DNA from: Anodontia alba
Lineage: Eukaryota; Mollusca; Bivalvia; Lucinida; Lucinidae
Direction: 5' to 3'
Assembly: GCA_964016985.1 (NCBI GenBank)
Contig: OZ024823.1
Span: forward strand, 136,172,112-136,236,111
DNA: 64,000 nt
Of the stretch, positions 10,812-22,859 are shown piece after piece. Position 1 is the stretch's first letter, and every line of letters begins with the position of its first letter. A model generated the notes under the pieces. It saw nothing but the letters and a program-made list of their open reading frames with translations, ran no database searches and was not told where the DNA came from. The translations under genes and the position numbers were made by a program.

Positions 10812-11012
10812 AACGTTCTTTCTGACATGTGCGCCAAACGAAGACTCAAATTCATCTGCGCATGTGCGCAGTCTTATCAGTGTCTCCGTGGTCCATATGA
10901 AGAAACGTTGCAGTCTTGCCTATACAAAATGTGCCAAGTGAAGATTCTTATCAGACTACACAATTACTCAGGCTGATCTGAATCTTCTGACGTTGCGGTC
11001 CATATAATTTCG
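10812..11012. mobile_element. Family B element, copy B5
   Basis: Contains TCTGACATGTGCGCCAAACG, GCGCATGTGCGCAGTC and GCTGATCTGAATCTTC, and ends near GACGTTGCGGTCCATATAAT, a typical B terminus. Confidence 0.7.
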
Positions 11013-11019
11013 GACCTAC

Positions 11020-11800
11020 GGGCTAAAAAAAAACCTTCACTATCATTAAGCTGTCTATAAACTTCAGCGACTTCAAGGTATGAAGCAGGATGGGCAAATG
11101 TGAGAAAGTATCAATGTCGACTTGGTCGTATCATCGAACAACTGTACGATACAATCACTAGTGCAGTCCTGTTCAGTGGCACTGCCGGAAAATAATTTAG
11201 GCGAAGTATTGATGTCTTCTGTCACCATCACTCTGCAACATCTTCATCGAAAGCATAATTGCTGATATCTTAACAGATCATGAAAGGAATGTCAGCATTT
11301 GAGGCATTATTCTCTGTACGAATGTTTAGGGTAAATTTTGCAGTTATCAGATGAGCGCCATGGACGAAGACTGAGGACTGGAAAAGCTGACAAATGAATC
11401 TTCCAACATCCGTACAAGCAAACGTAATCGGTAATAACATAACAAAAATGAAACAGATTATAAACATACCTGTTTTTTTTTTACGATACGTGACTTCGGT
11501 GAGTAAAATATGCATTATTTTCCGCTTTGTGTTAATTACATGCGATGGAGAGCCTAAAATGTATCGTGTCAGGACACCAGCTAATACGTTTATTTTGCCA
11601 AATTCTCATTATTTGTTGTGGTTCTCCTGCCAAGCATATGTTTACATATTTGTTAGCACGTCATCATTGATGAGACTATAATGGTTTCAAAGAACATACA
11701 TTTTCATTGAGAATTAGGAAAGATATATGTGGCTGACTAACTTATCTTGGCTGCTGCTCGCATCCCTTTTAAATGCAAATATGTTAGATAAGATGGCATC
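11020..11800. other. Unassigned stretch
   Basis: Frames at 11,270-11,515 (minus) and 11,394-11,681 (plus) overlap antiparallel and carry no recognised motif. Confidence 0.4.
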
Positions 11801-11849
11801 TCTAAGTGCTAATAGTTTCAAGAACTGGAGACACAGCTATTAACAAACA

Positions 11850-13375
11850 AGTTGAATACAACCTCAAATTTCGCCAGTTGGTGAAACAGATATCATTGTT
11901 GTTGAAATATCTGTATGAAACACGCAAAGTAGATATTAACTGGCCTACCTATTACCAATATTCAACCGAGATAATGCTAAAAAACGCAGTACAGTACTTG
12001 GACGTAAGTTTGTACCTATTAGATAGACGAGGAAAAATCATTGACTCCTTATGTCGTTTAAGGGCCATAACTCCCATTATAATGAGTTGATTTTACCCTA
12101 CTTGGAACTTGACCTCTATTTTATGATTATATACCTGTATGTTAAATTTGAATTCAATACACTAATGTTTTCAAAAGATATCAAACTGAAACTAGTTTTC
12201 AATGTTGAAAAAGGGCTGTAACTCCAAATATAATTTGTGGATTTTACCCGAAATCAAACTTGACCTATATTTTATAATTATATGCTTGTGTATAAAATAT
12301 GAATCAAATTCACTAATCTTTTCAAAAGTTATGGAATGGAAACCATTTTTCAAAGTTGAAACAGGGCCATAACTCCAAAAATAATTGGTGGATTTTACCC
12401 TAAATCCAACTTGATATACATTTCATGATTATATACCTGTATATAAAATTTGAATCTAATACACTATTTTTTTCAAAAGATATCGAACGGAAACCATTTT
12501 TCAAATATTTTTCAACATTGATATAGGTTCTTAACTCCAAAATAATTGATGGATTTTACCCTAAATCAAACTTGACCTATATTTTATAATTATATGCTTG
12601 TGTATAAAATATGATTCCAATTCACTAATCTTTTCAAATGTTATGGAACGGAAACCATTTTTTCAAAGTTGAAAAAGGGCCATAACTGCAAAAATAATTG
12701 GTGGATTTTACCCTAAATCGTACTAATGTTATGATTATATACCTGTGTATAAAATTTGAATCAATATACTAATCTTTTCAAAACATATCGAACGGAAACC
12801 ATTTTTCAATGATTTTTCAGAATTGATAAAGGGCCGTAACTCCATAAATAATTGGTGGATTTTACCCTAAATCGAACCTGACCTATATTTTATAATTGTA
12901 TGCTTGTGTATAAAATATGAATCTAATACACTAATCTTTTCAAAAGTCATGGAAAGGAAACCATTTTTCAAAATTGAAAAAGGTCAATACCTCCCAAAAT
13001 AATAGATGGATTTTACTCTAAATCGAACTTGACCTACATTTTATGATTACAAAATTTCAATCCAATACACCAATCCTTTCAAAAGATGTCGCACGGAAAC
13101 CATTTTTCAAAGCTGAAAATTTTTCAAAGTTGAAAAGGGCCATAACTCCCAAAATAATTGGTGGATTTTACCCTAAATCGAACTTGGCCTACAGTTTATG
13201 ATTATACATGTATATCTGCGTATAAAATTTCAATCCAATACACCAATCCTTTCAAAAGATATCGCACGGAAACTAAAAGTGTTACGTACGGGACGGACGA
13301 GACGGGACGGACGTACGTACGGACAGCGGTGATACTATATCCCCCCACATTAAAATGGCGGGGGCGGGGGCATAA
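11850..13375 (+). mobile_element. Element N1 with about eight 150-bp tandem repeats
   Basis: The word GGGCCATAACTCC or variants recurs from 12,062 to about 13,137 with spacing of 150-161 bp. Each unit also carries GGTGGATTTTACCCTAAATC, TGACCTATATTTTATGATTA and CGGAAACCATTTTTCAA. The last unit passes into a GACG-rich linker (13,280-13,325), then GGTGATACTATATCCCCCC. The layout of array, linker and fixed end suggests a non-autonomous Helitron-like or Pearl-like element of bivalves (inference). The left end is not resolved. Confidence 0.75.
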
Positions 13376-13515
13376 TAACGCGTTGTATGTATTTGTATGT
13401 ATGTTGTTTTGTAGAGGGTCCCAAGGAAGATTGGTAAAACCAATTGGGCTACCCTCGTAAAATAAAGAATTAACTTACTTACTTACTTACTTACTTATTA
13501 CTTACTTACTTACTT
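13376..13515 (+). repeat. Probable retroposon 3' tail with (TTAC)n
   Basis: Reads GGGCTACCCTCGTAAAATAA then AGAATTAA followed by about nine TTAC/TTACT units. An AATAAAGAA signal followed by a short tandem tail is typical of LINE or SINE 3' ends. No body of the element is recognisable upstream. Confidence 0.5.
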
Positions 13516-13519
13516 TCTT

Positions 13520-14190
13520 ATTGTCCTTTAGACATAACTTGGAAAGACGCTTTTTGCTTGGTGTTTTATTGTAAATGAAAATATTTTATTCTGGTTGAGC
13601 ATATCTTATAAGAAACCATTTGTTTTTTGTTTTTTTCTGTTTATGTGCTTTGTTCTCAAATTTTTACCCTGAAATTAAAATTACGGCCATAAATTGGTCT
13701 AACCTATACACTTTCTATAGCAAAGTGATACTTTTGAATTTTTGTCTAAGAAAATAATTTTTACTTTTCTTTGCTGAATTTAAATTATTGATGTTTCACA
13801 ACAATATTGTGAAAATTTCAGACAATTGAACAAGCAAAACTTGTTGAAAATCTGCCTCTAAATTATCCACTCTACCAATTTCTGCATAATTTTGCTGCCA
13901 TTTTTACTATGGGGATTGATGTTTTGAAACCCGATGAATAGAATAAAACAAACTAGACCGTAAGCTACTGTTACCAGCAATATTAACACTGTCTAATCAG
14001 CTATTACTGTCCAAATTCAATATAGATTCTGAAGATTTTTATGCTTGATAATAAATGAAACAAAAAGCTGTGCTCATAATCATGCTTCAAAGTGTTTTCT
14101 TCGATATTAGCTCAGTGCGTTAGATAGGTTGTAAGGTTGTTGTTAGCTATTAATAGAACAGGCGCCGCCTCAATACCCGGGTGTCAAAAA
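13520..14190. other. Unassigned AT-rich stretch
   Basis: No repeats or open frames of note. From about 14,100 the flank may belong to the following family G copy. Confidence 0.35.
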
Positions 14191-14194
14191 TTAG

Positions 14195-14300
14195 CCTGGA
14201 CAAATTCAGCAGATATTTTTACCGTAAAACATAATTTGACATTTCATGCAAATTGTCTCAAAAGAGCAATCAATTTGCATGAAATGTCAAATGCTGTCTC
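14195..14300. mobile_element. Family G hairpin element, copy G1
   Basis: Arms ATTTGACATTTCATGCAAAT and its inverse, with GTCTC near the loop. Each arm contains the octamer ATGCAAAT or ATTTGCAT. The outer TTTCCCAG / CTGGGAAA ends are degraded here. Confidence 0.7.
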
Positions 14301-14309
14301 CTTGGGGAA

Positions 14310-15440
14310 AATTCAAAATATGGTATGGTGAAACTTTTATATAGAGCACTTGCCCATTTGTTTGACGTGTGTAAAAAATTCTATACTGTCGGATTAAAGG
14401 GACAGGGCTTCAGTCAAACATTACAAGATGTTTTTTCGCTGTTGTCGATTTGCTTAACATTAAAATATTTTAGCTGCGGCATTTTAATACAAAGAATGCT
14501 TGGACTTAAAGTGTAACTATTTGTCAGAAAAAAAGGAAAGTGTTGAAAATCTATATTGCTATCTGCAGCGCAACGTTAACTACTCAAGATACTTCGGTTA
14601 TTTCCTTTTATTGAATGCTCGATTGTGAAAGTGAAAGTAGACAACAAGTTGGCTTCTTTAAAAAGAACCCAACGAAAGGTCCGCATCTTGTTTTAAATTT
14701 GCAGGTTTGCACAGCAAATTTAATGACGTCATTTGCAACCAATTTTTAAGTACAGGTATTAAGTTATTGAAGAAAATTTATCACAATTTCAGCTCTATAT
14801 TGCATGTGATAACTGGCTTTTTGCAACATTTTGAGATAAAATATTTCTTTTGACACTACAAAACATCAAGTGGAACTTCATAGCACTATATAGCACTATA
14901 TAACAAATTTGAAACCTTTTTATTGGACGGGTTTTCAAAAATTCGTGCTTTAAAAAAGCGAAGTCCGGGCAGGCGTCGTTTATCTTTTGGTTGACCTTTC
15001 TGATAACCCGTCCATAATGCCGTTAGGCGTTCTTCTTGTAAAGGTTCTATACAAATAAAGAATTGTTTTGATGAATTTCTGATAGAATCTGTCATTTCAG
15101 TGCCTTAGGCGCTTTGATTAAAGCACAGTAGGCAATTGCTTCGTATCTTAGCAAAACATTGAAACACTCTTGCTAGTTCGATAGAAACAAACCGTTTGTT
15201 TATAATGCTTAAAGTTGTTTATGCTTTCCAACATAGAGAAATGTAAAATGTGCAACAAAATATACAATAATCTTATTTAATATAGTCTGGCGAGCTGTAT
15301 TTCGACTTTCAGTCTTGGACAAAGACCAAATTCTGTTTTATCCCACAGAAATCAAATCGTATCCTGACACCAATGTATACACAATTATATATTATATAGA
15401 TTCTACTTTAATAATGTAAACGTAACAATAATAATATGAG
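14310..15440. other. Unassigned stretch
   Basis: No gene family recognised. Short frames (14,325-14,516 plus; 14,886-15,095 minus) have no motif. Confidence 0.35.
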
Positions 15441-15441
15441 A

Positions 15442-15662
15442 AGCAACGTCAAAAAACATGCATCCCAGCGAAGATTCAGATGAGGCTGCACAGTTGCGCA
15501 GTTTGGTTAGAATCTTCACTCGGCGCATTTTGAATAGCCAAGGAGCATAGTTTCTTCATGCGGACAATGAGGATTCCAATCAGACTGGGCGTTTGCGCAA
15601 GCTGATTTGAGTCTTAAATGGGCGCAAAATGTACGTTTTCTCTCGTTGAGGTTTAATTATAT
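15442..15662. mobile_element. Family B element, copy B6
   Basis: GCAACGTCAAAAAACATGC at the left and TGTACGTTTTCTCTCGTTGA at the right; the arms carry GCGAAGATTCAGATGAGGCT and CGCAAGCTGATTTGAGTC. Confidence 0.8.
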
Positions 15663-15837
15663 CTACCAATTATCGGAACCGGAGCCCAGGAAATCCAACC
15701 GTATTCCGTAACAGAACATATTTTGTACTATCTGCAGTAGTAGACTTTCTGCCATGTTTTACAAGTGAGACAATATTTGTGACTTCCTGTTTGCTTTCCT
15801 GCATACCAAACCCATTCTGGAAACATGTCTACTCTAA

Positions 15838-16115
15838 ATTACGAAAACATGCCTATTCAAATATACAGAAAATTTCACCTCCAAAAACTGAAAATTTTCG
15901 ATAAAAACTTTAATATTTTTTCATATTTCTGCTCAAAACATAGATTGTGGGTACTCGTTAGAACTGCCTCGCCGAGGCGGTTCTAACGAGTATCCAAAAT
16001 TTATGTCTTTGGGCAGAAATAAGAAAAATAATGTATACGCCAGTAAACCCCTGTTTTACTATATAAAATTGGGGTTTTAAGGGGTCAAAATTATATAGGC
16101 AGGTTTTCGTTATAG
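15838..16115 (-). mobile_element. Family A MITE, copy A5
   Basis: Ends ATTACGAAAACATGCC and GGCAGGTTTTCGTTAT. Central core TTAGAACTGCCTCG with C as the centre base. One arm is slightly worn (TATCCAAAATTTATG). Confidence 0.92.
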
Positions 16116-16260
16116 AAAGAAAAGCATTAGCTCTCAGGGAGCAAATACTTTTTTAGAGTATATCGTTTATCAGAGTAGTGGCAAAACAATTTTGTTAGAG
16201 TTGCCTTCCCTAAAATGTATCGAGCTCCCTGGAAATATCTTCGGTGCTATTGTGGAATAA
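16116..16260. mobile_element. Family H-like remnant
   Basis: Words CTCAGGGAGCAAATAC, TTTTTTAGAGTATATC and GCAAAACAATTTTG match H copies 1 and 4. The hairpin partner arm is largely lost. Confidence 0.4.
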
Positions 16261-16517
16261 ATTTACTTTTTTTGTCATGTATCTTGGTAAAATACTAAAC
16301 CGTTTACTCACTGCTTAGTGCTATAATGAATGTTTTCTGGCATTTAGATGAAACACATGTCAAGTTCACGTCTTCATTTTTCTGACATATGTACTTAATA
16401 CGACATTATTGCTTAGAAATACCACCAGTTTCTGTCAGTTTCATACCTAGCTTGGAAATATATTAATATGTGGCGTCATAACGAATAAATAAAGATCCGA
16501 AAAGTATTTTTTTTTGT

Positions 16518-16549
<32 letters not shown>

Positions 16550-16604
16550 CGAAGATAAATACTGCCTAAGTTGAGTGTAAAATGGAATTGATATACGTTC
16601 AGAG

Positions 16605-16830
16605 GTAGGAACTCAGTCAAAGTGGCATTTTGTCTTCCTTCTAAAAGGCGATCGACTCATAATTATCCGGAAATAGCATGTACCATATTTAGCCCAAACC
16701 TTTGGACTAAAAGGTCTGAGTAGACATTGTAGACACAGATCAGACGCCACAGAATGAGGCTTTTGATCAGATTCTATACTGTTTGCCACATATTCAGCAA
16801 TTGTAGACACATGAACGGGTAGTAAAATGT
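16605..16830. mobile_element. Family F element, interrupted by family A copy A6
   Basis: Contains TAGACACAGATCAGACGCC and GCTTTTGATCAGATTC then CTATACTGTTTGCCACATAT. The F tail (AGGACAAGTATTGTAAG) resumes at about 17,068, after A6. F copies near 38,850 and 45,420 show the same tail without an insertion. Confidence 0.7.
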
Positions 16831-17062
16831 TATCACGAAAACACGCCTATATAATTTTGATTCCCTTAAACTCCACTTTTATATAGTAAAACTGGGGTTT
16901 ACAGGGGTAAACATTATTTTTCTTATTTCTGTACAAAAACATAGATTGTGGGTACTCAATGTTTTGAGCAGAAATTTTAAAAATATCAGAGCTTTTTATC
17001 TGAAAATTTAGTTTTTGGAGGTGAAGTTTTCTGTATATTTGAATAGGCGTGCTTTCGTAATG
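16831..17062 (+). mobile_element. Family A MITE, copy A6, hairpin core deleted
   Basis: Both termini are present (TATCACGAAAACACGCC; GGCGTGCTTTCGTAATG). The centre reads GGGTACTCAATGTTTTGAGC: the whole TTAGAACCGCCTCG palindrome and its second arm are gone. This is an empty-core derivative. The minus frame across it is not a gene. Confidence 0.92.
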
Positions 17063-17149
17063 CTTTTAGGACAAGTATTGTAAGAAGTTGAGGTGTCCGA
17101 GTAACTTCAATAAGGTCGGTTACGTGTTGCTTTACTGTTTCTCGATTAT

Positions 17150-17320
17150 CTTTAACTACGTACTGGCCCCAAGTGTTAGGAAAGACAGGCCTGTGCAAAT
17201 AATAAAGACCCAGATCAGACGCCGCGTAAGATTTACACTGTTTGTCACTCATCCAGCAGTTTCTAGAAATATCAAAAGGTAGAAAAATGACTTTTTTAAA
17301 TTTTACGACTAGTATGGTAG
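17150..17320. mobile_element. Family F element, copy F8
   Basis: GACAGGCCTGTGCAAATAAT, AAGACCCAGATCAGACGCC and ACACTGTTTGTCACTCATCC are in F order. It lies directly after the split F copy. Confidence 0.65.
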
Positions 17321-17486
17321 GTAATAAATCGGTCTTTTTTCTGTTTCTCAATTATTTTAAACTATTATATGTCAGTATAATCCTTCCTTAACTGAAACTG
17401 TTATCTTTGTTTCTGCTATCTTCCCTTGATTTTATTTACCTTTACCACTTACACTCGGCAAATTGATGATATATATATATTTTTTA

Positions 17487-17586
17487 CAATGTTTCCCAGA
17501 CAACAGGATTTGACACTTCATGCAAATAGTCTCCATTTGAGTTAATTTGCATGAAATGTCAAATCCTCTTTCCTGGGAAAAATAAG
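17487..17586. mobile_element. Family G hairpin element, copy G2
   Basis: TTTCCCAGACAACAGGATTT to TCCTGGGAAAAA, an almost complete palindrome. The octamers ATGCAAAT and ATTTGCAT are mirrored around GTCTCC. Confidence 0.85.
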
Positions 17587-17589
17587 AAG

Positions 17590-18405
17590 AAAAAAAAATT
17601 CAAGGTCTCATCTGCGAAAACTTTTACCCAGATGGCTAAGCGTTAAGATGGTACTTCCAGATCTGTGCATACTGTTTCTCTTAACTTCTTATACGGTTCA
17701 GCGGTAATTGAAAGTTATATAATCTTCTTTTCTAGCAATGTGGTGTCAAAAGGAACTAAAAATAACAATATTACTTTCGGATTTAAGCAACATTGCGAAA
17801 AACATGTTTTACGCATAACATAAAATCTTGAATGACGAGAGACTGAATCGCTAGTCCTAAAGAAATGACACCATTTTTTTTCTTTTAGTAGTACCAGTTG
17901 TCCCTACCACTCCCCATCGCTGCAAGCAGGTCGCCAAATACATTGGAACAAAACTGCTTCTGAAAAAGGGTCTGCTTTACCAGGGAAGTTTTTTTCTCTT
18001 TTAGAAGGGAACACAACAAATTTAACAGAGTTAACTGCCTGGAAAAGGTGCCAGTTCACCTTAGATCTCGGAGTATCTAGCGGTGAAACTGGGGTACAAT
18101 AGTTTCGATTTCACATTTCATGCTATAATGAAAGAATTTCGGTACAAACTCGGATCACAAACACCTCCTTGATTCAAGTTACAATGTACTGAAAATTTCG
18201 TAAAATACCATTTTTAGAGGCGGTATAATTTTCAAAGGTTATGTTAAAATGTGACATGAAACCTGGTAGCCTGTAATTGGTCACTAAGTGTACATTGTAA
18301 CTGAGTAGCATGTCAGGGAGAAAAGGAAACTTAGCACGCATGGAAGGTCAGTTTGCAAAATAGATATAGACCTTCATGAGTGTGTTTTAAGCATACGAAG
18401 CATAC
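17590..18405. other. Mostly unassigned, with a family H remnant
   Basis: 17,950-18,060 has H words (CTTCTGAAAAAGGGTCTGCT, TTTTAGAAGGGA). The rest has no recognisable content. Confidence 0.4.
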
Positions 18406-18410
18406 CACCT

Positions 18411-18654
18411 GGGCCCAGTTGTTCAAAGCGTCGTTAGCTTAACGAGCTTGTTAAGGGTCATTTCGTTAACTGTTTTAGCGGATTCAATACAAAATATTCT
18501 GATATTTTTTGCTGAAAAAATGTGAGTAGCTTTTGCACTGCAAAAGCTACTCACATTTTTCCAGCAAAAAATTTCAGCATATCTGCGTATCACTCGATGT
18601 AAATTTTAACGAATCGTTAACTAACGATATCGTTAGCTTTGAACAACTGGGCCC
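18411..18654. mobile_element. Element M1, 244-bp hairpin transposon
   Basis: Terminal inverted repeats GGGCCCAGTTGTTCAAAGC (19 nt) and exact complement. Internal subterminal repeats CGTTAGCTTAACG and TTAACGAATCGTTAAC lie inside. A second perfect hairpin sits at the centre (TGTGAGTAGCTTTTGCA and complement). GGGCCCAGTTGTTCAAA ends recur in many invertebrate MITEs (from memory). Confidence 0.9.
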
Positions 18655-18830
18655 TACCGGGTTGTTATTTAAACGGAAACTATTTCTTTTGTGCCATACA
18701 AATGGTACTAATAGGCTGCAATACAGCTTACATTTTCATACTAATAGAGATAGATATTTGTTATGAAACCAAAATGAGTCTGAAGTCAACATATTGAAAT
18801 CATATTTCGGCAAATCAGAAAATCGATATA

Positions 18831-19188
18831 CAGTATAATCTCAATGGCTCGAACCCGGATGCCTCGCTTATCCTGGATGATTCGAACTCTTTTTTCAGTC
18901 CGTACAAAATCCTTCCAATAACTCAAGAAAACAAATATTTAGGGTTTTTTTCTTATTTTATCATGGAATTGTATGTTGTGTGTACTCATTAGAATCGCCT
19001 CATTGAGGCGATTCTAATGAGTACACTCAACATACAATCATTTTGTAGAACATCGAAAAGATTTCCTTAAATTATCGCTATTTGCTTCCTGAACTGGTGC
19101 CATGATTAACCCTCAGTCGCTCGAACTACCTATGTCTCGAACGAATTTCCATGGTCCAAAAGATGTTTGAGCCATTGCGGTTCGACTG
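18831..19188. mobile_element. Family I element, copy I2
   Basis: Flanked by TA on both sides (18,829-18,830 and 19,189-19,190). Starts CAGTATAATCTCAATGGCTC and ends GAGCCATTGCGGTTCGACTG. The core hairpin (18,968-19,038) has 35-nt arms with one mismatch and T as the centre base. Confidence 0.92.
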
Positions 19189-19191
19189 TAC

Positions 19192-19485
19192 ACAAATACA
19201 AAATTGGGAATGTTCAGACAGACAGACATGGACCCAAAATAAATGGGCTGTAATCAGGCGTACATAAAACTAAGATTTACTTTGTAAGCATGTTTCGCCC
19301 AACATGGCTATCAGTCTGAACAGAGATTTATGGAAATGCGAGAATAGTAATATCCGGGGTCTAAAAAGTCTGTTTACGGCTTGGCTGTGGCAAAGACATC
19401 AGACGTAAGTCTGGAAACAGCCACATTGTAAGGATTGACAAGGTCATGATGCCTTCCAGAGAACAGAAGTTCGTTTTAACGGGAA
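19192..19485. other. Unassigned stretch
   Basis: Nothing recognised apart from a short GACAGACAGACATG repeat just after the I2 copy. Confidence 0.35.
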
Positions 19486-19489
19486 TGGA

Positions 19490-19626
19490 CACATTTTCAC
19501 AGAACGCAGCCTACTCTAAAAGGTAAGAATTTGCTCCTCTGGGGAGCAAAGTCTTTTGGATTAAGGTAGACCCCTTTTCGTTCACAGGAAAACAAAGAGG
19601 AAGTACAAAAGTTGTCTCCCTTCTAA
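19490..19626. mobile_element. Family H hairpin element, copy 3
   Basis: CCTACTCTAAAAGGTAAGAA, TTTGCTCC / GGAGCAAA and AAGGTAGACCCCTTTTCG form the H hairpin, followed by GAAAACAAAG. Confidence 0.7.
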
Positions 19627-19639
19627 AATGGCGGAATAT

Positions 19640-20940
19640 CCTCGAAGTACAAATAACAAATAGATAGAGCGCTATCCAGGCAAGGCCACATTCACGAAAC
19701 ACATTCCTTCCAAAAGACCGGATAAGGACTATTGGCATGAAAGGACAACACAAAATTACCACTTCCAAGAAAATAGAACGCAAACCTCGAAACCAGAAAG
19801 AAAAATAAAACTGAGACGATCAGCAACAGAAACGGTCAACATCGAAACTGAGAGGGTGGGTAGCTTAAACTGTGCTTTATCGACGATCGTGTTGGTTCTA
19901 AATATTTACCAAGCGTTATCAAAATATGTCAAAGGATATTGGAGTTCACACCAAGTAACTCCGACACCATACTGTATAAAGAGGAAAATGACATACGTAA
20001 TGATGCAAATGGCCCTGTAAATGTTAAAACGCTTTATTCTCCTTGCAGTTTTGTACAAGCTGATATAATTCCGGAAATGATTACTACTTTCCCCCCTTAA
20101 AGACGGTTTTGTTATATGTTATTTTCAAGAAAATGATCTCTTCTGATACTTTCAACAAACTTGCATCTTTGTACAGTGATCTAAAAGCTTATCGTCGCCA
20201 TCATGAAATGGTACCTTGGATTTATAATAAGTTCGATGTTTGACTCGCGAGGAGAAATTTCCAGACGCTTATATATATAAAGTGTAGCAGTTCCTACTTG
20301 GGAAACTGCAAGGTTAGTTCTATAGCTTATAACTAACGCGCACGTGTGTATTTTATATGTCATGTCACCCAAATACCATGAATTACTCATGGACGAGAAG
20401 AGGACACTCTCTGACTTGTATGCAAAACTATCAGAATATGATTACATGATTGCATTGAACATTCTAACTATATATATCCATCTTTACCTCCTTGTTACTG
20501 ACCTTGGTTAATAAGCGTAACTCTTCCACGCAGCTGACCTTGAATGGATCTGTTCTCAATAAACTACGTCTTTCTCGTTGAATGAACTGAATTAAGATGC
20601 ACTGATATCAGCTGAGTACTACCTTTGTCTAATGGCACCTTTCAGTATTTACCGCTAGTACTTGGACGGACATAGCTTAGCAAACAGCGTAGACCCTCAC
20701 CAGACTTCTGATTATGGTCTGTATTGGTTGCCTCTCAGTTTTATATACATCCACAAGTAGTCTAATGGACAATTTTAGGACAAGAACAGGAAGGAATTAA
20801 GGTGTCCGCGTATTTGGATAGATATGGTGCGCTAAGCACAGACACTGGCATGCAACATTAGAGCCTTCTTATAGCAGTATTTGTTCTTATAATGAGCATT
20901 CAAAATTTAAGGCACCTATTTACAAATCCAAAGCTATAAA
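19640..20940. other. Repeat Q-like segment, then unassigned DNA
   Basis: 19,660-19,900 shares purine-rich words and a GGTCAAC.. end with dispersed repeat Q, at low similarity. 19,920-20,940 contains no recognised feature. Confidence 0.35.
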
Positions 20941-20948
20941 CGATGGTA

Positions 20949-21281
20949 CAGTCGACTCTCGTTATCTCAAACTCGCTTATCTCGAATAACCGCTCATCGC
21001 GAAGTGAAATTCTGGTCACTGTTTTAACATGGAAATCTAAGAACAGGTAACAAACTATTGTGGGAAAGAGGAGAAATTGCTCCTAAGGAGCAATTTCTCC
21101 TCTTTTCCACAATATTTTCAAAATATCTCTAACGTCAGGAGTCAAATTACATATTCATTTGTTAAATGTGCTTGTTCGATTTATTGTTTTCCTGACTTCT
21201 GCAACTCTGATATTTCGAGTTACGGATATCTCGAAATATTACAAAGAGTCCTTTGGATCACGAGATACCGAGAGTCGACTG
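20949..21281. mobile_element. Family J element, copy J1
   Basis: Flanked by TA duplicates. Starts CAGTCGACTCTCGTTATCTC and ends CGAGATACCGAGAGTCGACTG. The terminal words TATCTCGAA recur as subterminal repeats, a common feature of pogo-like transposons. A perfect hairpin (GGAGAAATTGCTCCT / AGGAGCAATTTCTCC) lies at 21,066-21,105. Confidence 0.93.
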
Positions 21282-21453
21282 TACCTAAGAAAGGTCACAC
21301 TCATAAAGCACAGTCTTCCCACGATACCGAGAGTAGCAATAAAGAGTATGTATGCTAGACACCTAAGCACAAAACAAAATTTGCATATGCTCAGCAATAG
21401 ACGAACCGATCATAGAGGAACTGCAATAGAAACATGTTGAACTACTAGGATCC

Positions 21454-21799
21454 ACAGACAACCCTCTTTATACCGATACTCGATACAACGAAATAATTCG
21501 TTATAACGACAGTTTCACTGTCATGAAACCCTCGCTTAAGAGGTAACAATTAGTCACAAATTCTGCAAGAATATTGTATTTAAAACTTTTAAGAAACATA
21601 TGTTTTGGATATTTGTTAGAATCGCCTCAGTGAGGCGATTCTAACAAATATCCAAAACATATGTTTATGAGAAAACAACAACAAAACAAAACCTTTCTTA
21701 CATATCAATATGCTTATTAAGTATTCTTTACAACAGCAAATTCATTTTAATGGCAACGACTTTGAGAACAAATGTTGTCGTTGTAACGAGGGTTTACTG
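21454..21799. mobile_element. Family K element, copy K1
   Basis: Ends CAGACAACCCTC and GTTGTAACGAGGGTTTACTG, with subterminal repeats of TACAACGA type. The core at 21,594-21,666 is a perfect 73-nt palindrome (36-nt arms, centre G) holding TTAGAATCGCCTC, homologous to the A and I cores but flanked by ATATTTG / CAAATAT. Confidence 0.9.
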
Positions 21800-21809
21800 T
21801 ACCGGTTTT

Positions 21810-22570
21810 AAGGCGAGGTTTGGTGCCTATTAAGTAACACCATCTCAACATTTTAGCTGCTCACCAGTCTGTGTCAGCTTCTCTTCGTTTTTGATTTAGT
21901 GATGATTTGCACTCTGTCATTTAATATCATACAATCATAAAAGCTCAGCATAAAAGGTGTCTTGGGAGGGCTGTGTTACGTGACTGTGGCCTTTTCTGGG
22001 TATCACGACATTCAGCCTTTAACCTGGTATAAATCAAATGTAAGTTAATGAATAGTCTTATTCAAAAATTACGAAACCTTCGATGAAACAAAAGTTGAAG
22101 ACGCTTTGTTAATCTGACCTGTGCGGTAAAACGAAACCACTATTTGACCCAGGGTGGGTCCGACTAAAGACATTTTTGTAAAGGTCATCGACCTTCTGAT
22201 ATAATATCCCACTTACGTGCAGTCTGACATATAAACTATATTTTATGTCTAGTTATATTGTTTTTTCTTCTTCTTTCTGTTTGTTCGGACACATATGTTT
22301 ATTTTTTCTGCAAATTGAGTACCCATACAATTTGGGTATAATGTGCAATACCTATTTTTACCATGGTCCGGCATTTATATGGATACAGCTGTTTTCTCAT
22401 GGCACGGTATTCAAGTTGATCCAGCTGTGTTCTCAGGGCCCGGCATTTATAATTCCATCTGTTTTACCCAGCTTTCAGATGTGTTTTTTTTTTTTTTTTT
22501 TTTTTTTTTTTCGTCGTCCGGCTTTATTATCGCGCTGGATGGTCGCTGTTGTGTAAATTGTAGATAGCTG
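21810..22570. other. Unassigned stretch with poly-T run
   Basis: 22,360-22,450 has an irregular internal repetition (GGCATTTAT, GGCACGGTATTC, GGCATTTATAATTCC). T run at 22,484-22,511. The frames here read through the T run and are not genes. Confidence 0.45.
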
Positions 22571-22577
22571 AAATAGC

Positions 22578-22856
22578 ATAACGAAAACCTGCCTATACAA
22601 TTTTAACCCTCTTAAACCCCACTTTTATGCAGTAAAACTGGGGTTTACAGGGGTATACATTATTTCTCTTATTTCTGCTCAAAATATAGATTATGGGTAC
22701 TCGTTAGAACCGCCTCGCTGAGGCGGTTCTAACAGGTACCCACAATCTATGTTTTGAGCAGAAATAAGAAAAAATATCAGAGTTTTTTTATCTGAAAATT
22801 TTCAGTTTTCGGTGGTGAAATTTTCCTTATATTTGAGTAGGCGTGTTTTCGTAATG
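22578..22856 (+). mobile_element. Family A MITE, copy A7
   Basis: CATAACGAAAACCTGCC to GGCGTGTTTTCGTAATG. The core is intact, with centre CTCGCTGAG and one arm change (AACAGGTACCC). Confidence 0.95.
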
Positions 22857-22859
22857 GTG

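Noticed and set aside
16986..17351. 121-codon open frame on the minus strand
   Set aside because: It runs through the coreless family A copy and an F element, so it is transposon sequence read by chance.
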